A stretch of DNA of 64,000 nucleotides from TC-15 sp034437275 (GTDB lineage Bacteria; Chloroflexota; Anaerolineae; Aggregatilineales; Aggregatilineaceae). Within the stretch, counting starts at the first letter, position 1, and each line of letters begins with the position of its first letter. The notes under the pieces were generated by a model that ran no database searches, had not been told where the DNA came from, and saw only the letters and a list, made by a program, of their open reading frames with translations. Position numbers and translations under genes: made by a program. Positions 1 to 8,460 of the stretch are shown one piece after another. The stretch is from positions 73,007 to 137,006 of the forward strand of contig DAOTUD010000040.1 of NCBI GenBank assembly GCA_034437275.1, read 5' to 3'.

Positions 1-1246
1 AGCCGAAGCTCCACTCGTGGAAGCCCCACACATACGGGTCCTGCTCCAGCAAATACGAGTACTGCACCGCGTCGGGCACGATCATGTCACACGACGGCGT
101 GCTCATCTTCCCCCCGCCGCCGCCGACACTGGCTTCGGTGAGGAAAAACGGCAGGTTGGCCGCTTTCGGCACGCGCCCGATAATCCGTTCGCGCAGTTTG
201 CGGTGGCGCAGCGTCATCCACTCCGATCCCTCCGCCAGCGCCAGGCCCTTGTCGAAAGCCGAGGCGTGCATGGCGATGCCGTGATAGCGGCCCGGCTGGC
301 AGGGGTTGTTGGCCGCATATTCGAACGCGGGCAGCAGGGCCTCGGCGGCTTCGATCTCCGGCTGGCCGGCGGTGAACGAGTAGATCAGCAGGCAGCGTCC
401 CTGCTCGTTGGCGACCTTCATCGCTTCGATGGAAAACTGCGTCTGGGCCTCCCAGGACGCACCGCACTCGTTCATGATTTCGTAGTAATCGGCGTTGACC
501 GCGTCCCAATACGGGGTGAGCGAGTTGATCCAGTCCCGCGCCAGCCTGGCGAAGTCGCTGGTGCTGTCCCAGTTGGGGCAATCGGTCAGCCCGTTGGTGG
601 TGGTAAGCAATGACCGGTACACCACGATGGTTTCCGGCGACATGCGCTTGACATCGTTCAGCAGTTGTTCGGTGTGGTTCAGCCCCTTGATCGTGCCGAG
701 CGTGATGCCGTTGGCCTGAAGCTGCTGCACAAGTTGGATCACCTGGTCGCCTTCGTTGGCGGTGATCAGGTGCAGGCCAAACGCGGTGCTCTTGACGGGC
801 CGGCCCTCCTGGAGCAGGCCGCAGGTGCGCACCGTCTCCAGTTCGGCCTGCCGCGCCCCGTTGAGCATCAGCGGCAGCCAGCCGCCGCTGGTGGCGACCC
901 ACGCCTGCCCGCTGGCGTCGCGCTGCAGGTCGCTGACACGCAGCCGGTCGTCCTGGGCGGCGGTCCCGGCTTGCTGCGCGAGCGCGTTTGGCTCGCTGTA
1001 GATCGGCACCTGCGCCGCGACGACGTTCACATGGCACGGCAGCGGGTCCAGCTCGGCGGGGGCGGGCAGGGGCGTCGCTTCGGCTGCGGGCGTGCCCGGC
1101 GCGTAGTCCGGCCCGGTGATCGGGCCAAAGCTGGGCGTCGATGTGGCCTGCTGTGCGCCGGTGGTGTGCGCGCCGTAGCCCACCATCACGAGCACCAGCG
1201 TGAGCGCCAGGGCGGCAAGCACGGGGATGTTGGTCAATCGCTGCAT
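1..1246 (-). CDS. Secreted SH3 + glycoside-hydrolase-like protein (C-terminus beyond the window)
   Basis: The reading frame stays open from an ATG at 1246 to the window edge, about 415 codons, so the protein is cut at its C-terminus. A GGAAG ribosome site lies six bases before the ATG. Residues 1-30 form a signal peptide or anchor. A linker follows, then an SH3-like segment at about 70-130 that begins CHVNVVAAQVPIYSEP. The rest looks like a TIM-barrel glycosidase: YYEIMNEC has the Asn-Glu pair expected for an acid/base residue, and FFLTEASVGGG has a Glu placed like a clan-A nucleophile. Substrate and exact family are not known. The overlapping plus-strand frames have no domain content. Sure that it is a gene; moderate on the hydrolase reading. 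Confidence 0.75.
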   Translation of the reverse strand, partial: MQRLTNIPVLAALALTLVLVMVGYGAHTTGAQQATSTPSFGPITGPDYAPGTPAAEATPLPAPAELDPLPCHVNVVAAQVPIYSEPNALAQQAGTAAQDDRLRVSDLQRDASGQAWVATSGGWLPLMLNGARQAELETVRTCGLLQEGRPVKSTAFGLHLITANEGDQVIQLVQQLQANGITLGTIKGLNHTEQLLNDVKRMSPETIVVYRSLLTTTNGLTDCPNWDSTSDFARLARDWINSLTPYWDAVNADYYEIMNECGASWEAQTQFSIEAMKVANEQGRCLLIYSFTAGQPEIEAAEALLPAFEYAANNPCQPGRYHGIAMHASAFDKGLALAEGSEWMTLRHRKLRERIIGRVPKAANLPFFLTEASVGGGGGKMSTPSCDMIVPDAVQYSYLLEQDPYVWGFHEWSFG

Positions 1247-1404
1247 AGTATCTTCCGTTCCTTTAACATGAGGGGGCCATTGTATGCCAGATGCCCCGAT
1301 TCGGCGACCTGCGCCACACCAGCACAGCCTACCGCCCCGCGCTGGATCGTGCTGGACGGTTGGCGGGCGTTCGGCTGACGACGATCACACGCTGCGCCGC
1401 GTGT

Positions 1405-2358
1405 TTACTGGTCGGCCTGATCCTCGTCCGGCGAACTGGCGGACCGTTTCTGCTTCAGGTCCGCGCCGGTCAGCCAGGCTTTGGCCTGGACCAGCCAGCC
1501 GGGAATCCTGTCCCCGAGCACCTGCGCGAGGGTCTGCACCCCGGCATACCAGCCGAAGCCGATCAACCCGGCGAAGAGGCCGGTATACAGCGCCTTGAAG
1601 ACGTTTACGTGCTCGTCGATCCAGTATTTGTAGAAATTGCGCGCGGATGTATCGGCCAGCTCCGGATCGCCGGTGATGATCACGGCGGGGATGAACCAGA
1701 AGAACATCGTCAGCAGCCCGAGGATGAGGCTCAGGAGCAGCCCGGCGCGGTCGATCCGCTTGACGATGATCGGGTAGCTCATGCCGTTGAAGGCCGCGAT
1801 CAGCCAGCCAAACGTAAAGGCCATCGTATCGCCCGGCAGTTGCAGGATGCCGTCCAGCACCGCCGCCAGGATGCCGCTGATCACCGCCAGCCCCACCACC
1901 AGCGCCGCCGACGCCTCGTCGACGTCCGCCCGCTGCATCAATTGCCCCATACGCTGCGTCACGTTGTCCAGTTGGACGCGCGCACGGTGGCTGAACTTCG
2001 CCTGTTCTTCGGCCTGGAGCACCTGCTGGCGCATTGCATCGGGGCCCCCCGCGGGGCGGCCCTGGGCAGGCGCTTTTTGGTCCAGTTCGGCCAGCCACTT
2101 CCTGGCCTTCGGATGATCGCCCAGTTCGTGCAGCAGCGCGCGTGCTTCGTTGTAACGCTGCTCCTTGACGAGTTCCCGCGCCTGCTTGAGCTTGACCTCG
2201 GTCGGGTCGGACGGCGGGACCGCGCGCTCCAGCTTGACCAGCCATTCCTGCGCGGTTGGGTTGTCCGGCAGCGCCCGCAAGATGGCGCGTGCGTCGTCGT
2301 AACGCTTCTGCCCGATCAATTCACGTGCTTTTACGAGTTGTTCTTTTTCTGTCGCCAT
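1405..2358 (-). CDS. TPR-containing integral membrane protein
   Basis: 317 residues. Residues 1-95 hold two degenerate TPR-like helical pairs, each with an ARELxxxxRYxxARAxL pattern (ARELIGQKRYDDARAIL and ARELVKEQRYNEARALL). A charged linker follows, then four hydrophobic segments between about 145 and 290 with a short loop around GDPELADTSA. This suggests a cytoplasmic protein-binding N-terminus on a membrane anchor. The ATG at 2358 is the only early start. It is transcribed away from sqdB and stands alone, with a palindromic repeat upstream. I recognise no specific family. Confidence 0.8.
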   Translation of the reverse strand: MATEKEQLVKARELIGQKRYDDARAILRALPDNPTAQEWLVKLERAVPPSDPTEVKLKQARELVKEQRYNEARALLHELGDHPKARKWLAELDQKAPAQGRPAGGPDAMRQQVLQAEEQAKFSHRARVQLDNVTQRMGQLMQRADVDEASAALVVGLAVISGILAAVLDGILQLPGDTMAFTFGWLIAAFNGMSYPIIVKRIDRAGLLLSLILGLLTMFFWFIPAVIITGDPELADTSARNFYKYWIDEHVNVFKALYTGLFAGLIGFGWYAGVQTLAQVLGDRIPGWLVQAKAWLTGADLKQKRSASSPDEDQADQ

Positions 2359-2466
2359 ACCTTAACCTCACCTATCATACCTTTATCGTAAATGGTAGCA
2401 CTCGTATGAAGGTAGAACAAACGCATCCCAGAAACGGGTGTATTCCAAATCCGGGGCAACTGATTG

Positions 2467-2573
2467 TACCCCTCCCCAAACCCCTCCCCGCAAGCGGAGA
2501 GGGGCTTAGCGATAGGCTTACCCCCTCCTTTCTCCGCGCGCGGGGAAATGGAGGGCCGGGGAGGATAGGGGTA
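2467..2573. repeat. Intergenic palindromic repeat, family A, copy 1
   Basis: The element starts TACCCCTCCCC and ends with GGGGAGGATAGGGGTA, so its ends are inverted. Two inner hairpin-like blocks (CCTCCCCGCAAGCGGAGAGG and a CCGCGCGCGG block) sit inside. It fills most of the 324-base gap between the TPR membrane gene and sqdB. It is the most diverged of four family A copies and lacks the 33-base 3' core shared by the other three. Confidence 0.7.
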
Positions 2574-2682
2574 AAGGCGTCGTAGCCCCGAATCTGGGAG
2601 CCATCTCCAGAAACTTTTGCCGCCACATCGGGTTGTTACACTATGGGGTTGCTTCGCTTTTTTTGATGAGGAGAGAAACTAT

Positions 2683-3897
2683 ATGCGGATTTTAGTACTG
2701 GGTGGCGATGGCTATTTGGGGTGGGCGACCGCGATGCACTTCAGCGCGCGCGACCACACCGTCGCTGTCGTCGACAACTTCACGCGCCGCCAGATGCACT
2801 TCGAGCGCGGCACCGACAGCCTGATCCCGATCGAGTCGCTGCATACCCGGGTGGCTGTTTGGCAGGAAGTCTCCGGTCACACGATCGAGATGTTCATCGG
2901 CGATATCAAGGACTGGTACTTCATCAGCGCGGTGATCCGCGACTTCCAGCCCGATACGATCATCCACTACGGCGAAATCCCCAGCGCCCCCTACTCGATG
3001 ATCGACGTGCATCACGCCGTGCATGTGCACGAAAACAACGTCAACGGCACGCTGAATGTGCTGTGGGCCATGCACCAGTTCGTGCCCGATGCGCACCTGG
3101 TCAAGCTGGGCACGATGGGCGAATACGGCACGCCCAACATCGACATCCCCGAAGGTTACTTCGAGGTCGAATACCGGGGCCGCAAAGATACGCTGCCGTT
3201 CCCCAAGCAGCCCGGCTCGTTCTACCACCTGACCAAAGTCCACGACAGCAACAACATCATGTTCGCCTGCAAAATCTGGGGACTGCGCGCGACCGACCTC
3301 AACCAGGGGGTGGTCTATGGCATCGAAACCGACGAGGCCAACCGCGACGACCGGCTGCTGACCCGCTTCGACTACGACGAATCGTTCGGGACGGCGCTCA
3401 ACCGCTTCTGCGTGCAGGCGGTGGCGGGCATCCCGCTGACGTTGTTCGGCAAGGGCCACCAGACGCGCGGCTACCTGAACATCCGCGACACGCTGCAATG
3501 TGTCGAGCTGGCGACGCTGCACCCGCCGCAGCCGGGCCGGATGCGCGTCTTCAACCAGTGGGTCGAGCGTTTCTCCGTGTTCGAGCTGGCGCAGCGCGTC
3601 CGTAAGGCGGCGCGCAAGGTCGGCATCGACGTGAAGATCGCGCGCTACAAGAATCCGCGTGTCGAGGCCGAGGAGCACTACTACAACCCCGACCACAACG
3701 AACTGTACCACCTGGGCTTGCAGCCGCACCTGCTGGACGACACGCTGGTCGAAAGCGTGATCCGGCGCGTGATCCAGTACCAGGACCGCATCATCGAGCA
3801 TTCCATCGTGCCCCGCATCTACTGGGAGCGCGGCGACACCGGCCAGTACGTCGCGATCGTCGAGGAAGTGCCCGCGGAATCCGGCAAGACGGTGTGA
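2683..3897 (+). CDS. sqdB: UDP-sulfoquinovose synthase (SQD1/SqdB family)
   Basis: 404 residues. The enzyme converts UDP-glucose and sulfite to UDP-sulfoquinovose, the head-group donor for the sulfolipid SQDG. The N-terminus has the NAD-binding signature GGDGYLGWAT (residues 8-17), close to the GGDGYCGWAT of plant SQD1. The catalytic set is in place: Thr144 in TMGEYGTPNIDIPEGY, and Tyr181/Lys185 in YHLTKVHDS, followed by ATDLNQGVVYG. These strings are specific for SQD1 and separate it from generic epimerases. ATG 2683 was chosen because GAGGAGA lies eight bases upstream; an earlier in-frame start would add 22 residues without similarity. No sqdX-type glycosyltransferase is adjacent. Confidence 0.93.
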   Translation: MRILVLGGDGYLGWATAMHFSARDHTVAVVDNFTRRQMHFERGTDSLIPIESLHTRVAVWQEVSGHTIEMFIGDIKDWYFISAVIRDFQPDTIIHYGEIPSAPYSMIDVHHAVHVHENNVNGTLNVLWAMHQFVPDAHLVKLGTMGEYGTPNIDIPEGYFEVEYRGRKDTLPFPKQPGSFYHLTKVHDSNNIMFACKIWGLRATDLNQGVVYGIETDEANRDDRLLTRFDYDESFGTALNRFCVQAVAGIPLTLFGKGHQTRGYLNIRDTLQCVELATLHPPQPGRMRVFNQWVERFSVFELAQRVRKAARKVGIDVKIARYKNPRVEAEEHYYNPDHNELYHLGLQPHLLDDTLVESVIRRVIQYQDRIIEHSIVPRIYWERGDTGQYVAIVEEVPAESGKTV

Positions 3898-3962
3898 AAG
3901 GGTCACGAGGCGGGGGACGCTAGGGTCGAATCATTCAAACCGGATATGGGCAGCATGTTAGT

Positions 3963-4051
3963 TTTACCCCTCCCCGCGCACAGAGAGGGGGAAATTGACA
4001 CGCGATCAAAGTCCCTCTCCGTTTACGGGGAGGGATTTAGGGAGGGGTAAA
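3963..4051. repeat. Intergenic palindromic repeat, family A, copy 2
   Basis: An 89-base element with ends TTTACCCCTCCCC and GGGAGGGGTAAA. Its last 33 bases (4019-4051) are identical to 21186-21218 and 41190-41222. It occupies the gap of 315 bases between sqdB and the LuxR-type gene. Outside it the gap shows only the ribosome site of the downstream gene. It could fold in RNA on either strand and may work as a terminator for sqdB. Confidence 0.8.
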
Positions 4052-4212
4052 CCGTTGGTATAAAAGCCAGCATCTAGCCCAAGTCCTGAATTGGTTTTTT
4101 CTTCAGTGAGAATGATTCACCCCTGGGGAGAACGCAGATCGGAATTTTCAAAAGCGCCGATATCCGCGATAATGGGGGGCGATTCGATCACGAGGTAGAC
4201 AAAGGACCGTTC

Positions 4213-4959
4213 ATGATCGGCAAGACCAACCTCAAGGTGTTGATCCTCGATACCGACTACTACGCCCGCCAGGCGATCAACAGCTACCTCGCCTGGGACC
4301 GGCGCACGCGCGTGGTGCACCTGGCCGACACGATGGACTCCGTCGTGGAGTATGTGCGCCACACGCCGCGAACCGAATGGCCCGACGTGGTGCTGCTCGA
4401 TGCGCAGGCCGCCGACCATTACACCGACCTGGCGGCTCTCGTCCAGCACATCGAGGACACCATCCCCAACGTGATGACGCTCGTGCTCGACCGGCGGCTG
4501 AACCTGGACACCGTGCGCGCGTGCGCCCAGGCCGACGTCGACGGCTACCTGCTGCGCGACGAGGTGCGCATCCGTATCGCGTGGGCGATCTGCTGGGCGC
4601 AGGATCATGATTTCGTGGTCACGGCGAGCGTCAAGGACGCGCTGGGCGACGAATTCGAGGGGCGGTTGTTCCGCGCGGCAGTACTGCCAGCACGCCGCCA
4701 GTATCCCGAACTCACCGACCGGGTGCGGCAGGCGCTGCAACTGTGCGTGGTCGAGGGCATGTCGGCGGAACTGGCCGCCGACGAGATGGGCCTCAGCCCG
4801 CACACCGTGCGCAGCTACATCAAGGAGGGCTACCGTATCCTGGAAGCCTACGACGACACCGTCTACCCGGCCAGCATGAGTCCCCAGGAGCGCGCCTTCA
4901 TGCGCTTCACCGCGCTGGTCGAGGAGGAAGAAGACGCCCACCAGGAGGACCTGCCGTGA
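4213..4959 (+). CDS. LuxR/NarL-type response regulator
   Basis: 248 residues. The N-terminal 120 residues read as a receiver domain: VLILDTDYYARQAI gives the acidic pocket and DVVLLDAQAAD the candidate phospho-Asp. The C-terminal part has a LuxR-like helix-turn-helix (LSAELAADEMGLS is approximated by MSAELAADEMGLSPHTVRSY), and ends in an acidic tail. A GAGGTAG site lies upstream of ATG 4213. No histidine kinase is next to it, so it is an orphan regulator here. The gene converges on the DUF3891 gene with a 21-base gap. Its targets are unknown. Confidence 0.83.
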   Translation: MIGKTNLKVLILDTDYYARQAINSYLAWDRRTRVVHLADTMDSVVEYVRHTPRTEWPDVVLLDAQAADHYTDLAALVQHIEDTIPNVMTLVLDRRLNLDTVRACAQADVDGYLLRDEVRIRIAWAICWAQDHDFVVTASVKDALGDEFEGRLFRAAVLPARRQYPELTDRVRQALQLCVVEGMSAELAADEMGLSPHTVRSYIKEGYRILEAYDDTVYPASMSPQERAFMRFTALVEEEEDAHQEDLP

Positions 4960-4980
4960 GCGTGGGCGGAGCGGCCACAC

Positions 4981-5763
4981 CTACAACGGCGCGATCTCGA
5001 ACACCAGCGGCTTGTAGGGCACCCCGTCCAGCGCGTCCTGGAGCGCGGCGTCGGACTCGAACGGCCCGCCGAGCACCTGCCGCGCATCGACCCACAGCGT
5101 CAGCGGCTCGTCCAACGGGAACGGGTCGAGCAGCATCCCGCGCGCCCCGCCTGACGACACGTACAGCGTCCCATGCTGGCCGCTGGTGAAGGGCACATCC
5201 TCCAGCGTTTGCTCGTGGACCGGACTCATGCAGATCAGCAGCGATAAATAGTCCCATACTTGCAGCAGCCGCAGGTTTGCGGCCAGGGGATCGGGCTGCA
5301 TGGCCAGCGCGTACAGCGGGTGGTCGTTCAGCGTGGCTTGCAGCGCCCCTTCCCACTCGCGGCGTGCCGCCAGAAAGGCACGGACTTTGGCCTGGACGGC
5401 GGGCGGGTCGGCCAGGTAGTGCAGCCGCTGCTCGTACAGGGTGGAGCAGTGCAGGCTGGTCAGCAGGCCCGCGTAGCGATTCTGGACAAACACCGCGTGG
5501 ATGCTGTCGGTCCAGATGGTGAAATGCTCGTCCAGGTCCATTTCGGTGAACGTGCGCGGTTTGCCGTAGGCGTTGATGCGCGGCTGCTGCTCGTTGGCGG
5601 CCCAGCCGGCGTCGTGCGCGTAGGCCGCGATGATCACTTCTGCGCGGGGCTGGTAGTGCAGCGTCCCGTCCCCGATCCAATGCTCCGCGATCTGGCCGGC
5701 GGTGTAGGCGTGTGCCGCCTGGTGAATGACCCAGGTCGAGCCGGATTCTTCACGACGAATCAT
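4981..5763 (-). CDS. DUF3891 family protein
   Basis: 260 residues starting MIRREESGSTWVIHQAAHA. The arrangement of early His residues (HQAAHAYTAGQIAEHW, then AAYAHDAGW) is typical of DUF3891, which resembles the HD-type metal-binding helical fold, although biochemical function is unknown. The start is ATG 5763; the upstream sequence has AGGGTTGCCTGC before it. A much longer open frame runs on upstream across the antisense of the glycosyltransferase gene, but it has no plausible protein content there. It diverges from the GT4 gene and converges with the LuxR-type gene. Confidence 0.82.
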   Translation of the reverse strand: MIRREESGSTWVIHQAAHAYTAGQIAEHWIGDGTLHYQPRAEVIIAAYAHDAGWAANEQQPRINAYGKPRTFTEMDLDEHFTIWTDSIHAVFVQNRYAGLLTSLHCSTLYEQRLHYLADPPAVQAKVRAFLAARREWEGALQATLNDHPLYALAMQPDPLAANLRLLQVWDYLSLLICMSPVHEQTLEDVPFTSGQHGTLYVSSGGARGMLLDPFPLDEPLTLWVDARQVLGGPFESDAALQDALDGVPYKPLVFEIAPL

Positions 5764-5792
5764 GCAGGCAACCCTTCCTTGTCTCAGCGTCG

Positions 5793-5822
5793 TTGAGTGA
5801 TGGTGTCTCGCCTGTTTAGTAT
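5793..5822 (+). promoter_or_regulatory. Candidate sigma-70 promoter of the GT4 gene
   Basis: TTGAGT at 5793-5798 and TAGTAT at 5817-5822 are separated by 18 bases. The pair lies in the divergent gap about 105 bases before ATG 5929. Confidence 0.5.
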
Positions 5823-5928
5823 ACGTGCAATCTGCCTGCCGCCAAGTGTACCCTGGGCGGGCCAATTTGACGCCGCGCGCCGGGGTCTGTACACTGTTCG
5901 GCAGCAAACCAGACAGGAGCCACACCGT

Positions 5929-7221
5929 ATGTCCAACCCGCATATCTTGATGTTGACGCCCTACCTGCCCTATCCGCCCACCAGCGGCGGACGCAGCCGG
6001 ACGTACAACCTGGTCAAACACCTGTGCCACGACTATCGCATCACGCTGCTGTGCTTTGGCCGCCCGGAGGAGCAGCAGTTCGACCTGGCCCCGCTGCGTG
6101 AATTGTGCGATGTGAGCGTGGTCGACCGCGCTTCCAGCCCCGGCACGCTCGAGGCCGCCTGGCTGAGCTTTACGTCGCTCAAACCGGTCACGATGCGGCT
6201 GTACCACACTGCCGCGATGGAGCAGCAGATCGCCCGCGTGCTCGCCGAACACAACATCAGCCTGATCCACGTCGAGTCGTTCTACATGCTGCAAAACCTG
6301 CCCGCCGAGATGACTGTCCCGGTGCTGCTGTCGGAGCCGGCGGTCGAGTATGTGGCGTGGCGGCGACACGCCCGCGTGGCGACGCCCTGGTATGTGCGGC
6401 CCGGCATCGCGCTGGAGGCGCTCAAAATGCGCTGGTGGGAGCCGCGCGCCTGGACCGAAGCGACCGTCGTCGGCACCATGTCCGATGTCGACGCCGCGAC
6501 GATCAAGCAGGCCACGCCCGGCGTGCCGACCGTCCCCGCGCCCAACGGTGTCGACGTTGACTTCTTCCACGTCGACGCGAGCGTCACGCGCGACAACCGC
6601 ACCGGCATCTACATGGGCGACTACAAGTACTTTCCCAATGCTGACGCGGTGCTGTATTTCGCCGAGTCGATCTTGCCCCGCGTGCGCCAGCAGCGTCCTG
6701 AATTCCAGTTGATGCTGCTGGGCAAGGACGCCACGCCGGAGATGCGCGCGCTGCACAACGACCCGGACACGGCGGTTACCGTCGCCGGGCTGGTGGACGA
6801 CACGCGGCCCTATCTGCAGGGCAGCGCCATGTTCGTCTGCCCCTTGCGCAGCGGCAGCGGGACACGCTTCAAGCTGCTGGAGGCGCTGGCCTGTGGCTGC
6901 CCGGTGATCAGCACCAGTGTCGGCGCGGAGGGCCTCGACGCGGTGGACGGCGAGCACATGCTGCTCCGCGACTCGCCGCAAGCCTTCGCCGACGCGATCA
7001 TCGAGCTGCTGGAAAACCCGGCCCTGGCGCGCCAGCTCGGCGAGCAGGGCCGCCGCTGGGTGGAGCGTCGCCACGCCTGGGCGCGCAGTGCGGCGCTGCT
7101 GCGCCATGCCTACGACCTGCTGATCGGCCACGAAGACCCGACGCTCCGGCTGGACCACGCCCAAAAACAGGACTTCCTGGCGCAGCTCCAGCAGGCGCTC
7201 GACGATGACGAGATGGTGTAG
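5929..7221 (+). CDS. GT4-family glycosyltransferase
   Basis: 430 residues, GT-B fold. The N-terminal half starts ILMLTPYLPYPPTSGGRSRT, typical of acceptor-binding domains with a Gly-rich loop. The donor domain has MGDYKYFPNADAV, then GLVDDTRPYLQGSAMFVCPL, then SGSGTRFKLLEALACGCPV, the GT4 E-x7-E region, in which the sugar nucleotide is bound. The organisation resembles exopolysaccharide-type sugar transferases. ATG 5929 has CAGGAG nine bases upstream; an earlier frame extension is unsupported. The next gene begins 44 bases downstream, so co-transcription is likely. The sugar and acceptor cannot be told. Confidence 0.88.
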   Translation: MSNPHILMLTPYLPYPPTSGGRSRTYNLVKHLCHDYRITLLCFGRPEEQQFDLAPLRELCDVSVVDRASSPGTLEAAWLSFTSLKPVTMRLYHTAAMEQQIARVLAEHNISLIHVESFYMLQNLPAEMTVPVLLSEPAVEYVAWRRHARVATPWYVRPGIALEALKMRWWEPRAWTEATVVGTMSDVDAATIKQATPGVPTVPAPNGVDVDFFHVDASVTRDNRTGIYMGDYKYFPNADAVLYFAESILPRVRQQRPEFQLMLLGKDATPEMRALHNDPDTAVTVAGLVDDTRPYLQGSAMFVCPLRSGSGTRFKLLEALACGCPVISTSVGAEGLDAVDGEHMLLRDSPQAFADAIIELLENPALARQLGEQGRRWVERRHAWARSAALLRHAYDLLIGHEDPTLRLDHAQKQDFLAQLQQALDDDEMV

Positions 7222-7265
7222 GTGGTGTATCATAGGGGTGACCGTGTGCCAAACAAGGGGGCGTG

Positions 7266-7745
7266 ATGCCTGAGTCGTATGCCGAACTGATCAACAAGGG
7301 CGTAGCCGCCGCCAAAGCGGGGAATCCGGCCTCGGCCCGCAAATTTTTCGTCCATGCCATCAGGCTGCAGCCCAAGCAGCCGGTCGGGTGGTGGTATTAC
7401 GCCATCGTCGCCCCCGGCCAGAAGGAAAAGCGGAAGGCGCTGGAGATTGTGCTCAAGCTCGACCCCGAGCACGCCAAAGCACGCGCCCGGCTGAGCGAAC
7501 TGCTCGAACGGCGGCCCGCTGCCGTCTCCGCGCTGGACGATTTCGACGCCCCGTCGCCTGTCTATCGTTCCGCCCCGGACCATACACCGCTGCCGCCCCG
7601 GCTGCCCCCGGCGCAGGTCGACGCCGCGCCGGCAGCTCCGTCCCGCCCGCCAGCTGGCGAGGGGTCGGCGCGGGTGATGCTCGGCGTGCTGGTCGTGGCG
7701 TATGTGCTGCTGGCGCTGGCGCTGGCTTATGTCGCGGCGCTGTGA
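7266..7745 (+). CDS. Small TPR protein with C-terminal membrane anchor
   Basis: 159 residues. Residues 5-75 form about two TPR-like helical pairs (GVAAAKAGNPASARKFFVHAI, LEIVLKLDPEHAKARARL; the latter is the classic P-E-xA-KARxRL end). A Pro/Ala-rich linker spans about 85-130. A single hydrophobic helix closes the protein (VMLGVLVVAYVLLALALAY), giving a tail-anchored topology. A GTG at 7263 lies directly before the ATG and is an alternative start. The 3' end overlaps the convergent downstream gene by 19 bases. Confidence 0.8.
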   Translation: MPESYAELINKGVAAAKAGNPASARKFFVHAIRLQPKQPVGWWYYAIVAPGQKEKRKALEIVLKLDPEHAKARARLSELLERRPAAVSALDDFDAPSPVYRSAPDHTPLPPRLPPAQVDAAPAAPSRPPAGEGSARVMLGVLVVAYVLLALALAYVAAL

Positions 7746-8287
7746 GGCTTGCGGCGCTGAATGGTGTTGCGCAGGGCGGTGTAGTCCGTGTGGCCGTGCG
7801 TCGAGATGCCGAACGCGCGCACCCGCCCCAGCCCGGCCATGAGGCCCACCACCAGGTACACCCCCGGCAGCCCCGCGTCCACCACGATTAACTGCCCGAA
7901 GTGCTCGCGCTGGCGGTCTTTGGACTTGCCGCGCTGGATCAGGGTGTGGTCCTCGATGCGCGCGATGGCCTCCCAGGGCACCCACACCCCGCGCCACACC
8001 AGCGGCTTGAGCCACAGCCCGTGCTCGTGGACGGTGATGTGCGGGTGCAGCACGCTGAGCAGCAGCAGCGGCATGGCCAGCGTTGCCAGGAAGAACGCCA
8101 TCAACGGCAGCAGCGGCAGCGCGTAAATGATCGCCAGGGCCAGCAGCCCGATCACGCTGACGGCGATCCCGGCCAGCCCGAACACGATCAGCCCGGCCAT
8201 GATCGGGCGCAGCGCCGGGTGCGGGTAGCCGTGTTCGGCCAGCCGTGCGCCGCGTGGCGCGGTGTGTGGGGTTTCGGATTCGCTCAC
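7727..8287 (-). CDS. Two- to three-helix membrane protein with PH-like tail
   Basis: 186 residues from a GTG at 8287, chosen because AAGGAGGG lies five bases upstream; the longer in-frame version would cover untranslated leader. Residues 28-85 contain strongly hydrophobic helices (IMAGLIVFGLAGIAVSVIGL and the following stretch). The rest, with GLWLKPLVWRGVWVPWEAI, has the Trp-rich pattern seen in bacterial PH-like (bPH) membrane proteins. Function is unknown. It converges on, and overlaps, the tail-anchored TPR gene. Confidence 0.75.
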   Translation of the reverse strand: MSESETPHTAPRGARLAEHGYPHPALRPIMAGLIVFGLAGIAVSVIGLLALAIIYALPLLPLMAFFLATLAMPLLLLSVLHPHITVHEHGLWLKPLVWRGVWVPWEAIARIEDHTLIQRGKSKDRQREHFGQLIVVDAGLPGVYLVVGLMAGLGRVRAFGISTHGHTDYTALRNTIQRRKPHSAAT

Positions 8288-8368
8288 GGTCCCTCCTTGT
8301 GCGTGTTGCTTCTGCGGCTCATCATTATAGCGGATTTGCGTTATACTTCCCGCTGTGTGACGAAGTTT

Positions 8369-8417
8369 TTGCCCCACTTTTTCCCAAAAAGTGGGTGGGG
8401 TATGGGGGCAAAGCCCC
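8369..8417. repeat. Double hairpin before the RNA methyltransferase gene
   Basis: CCCACTTTTT at 8373-8382 and AAAAAGTGGG at 8386-8395 form a perfect 10-base stem with a three-base loop. GGGGC/GCCCC at 8405-8417 forms a second hairpin with an AAA loop. The block lies in the 173-base gap between divergent genes, downstream of a TATACT at 8342-8347. It could be an mRNA leader structure or a mobile palindrome; I see no second copy in this window. Confidence 0.6.
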
Positions 8418-8460
8418 GCTTAATGTGTTGGACAATGACCCTGGAGATTGAGGTGGAACG

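Noticed and set aside
4981..7233. A 750-residue minus-strand reading frame across the GT4 gene and DUF3891 gene
   Set aside because: Only its last 260 residues match a protein family (DUF3891). The rest is the antisense of the glycosyltransferase gene, with Arg/Gln/Val-rich composition and no motifs.
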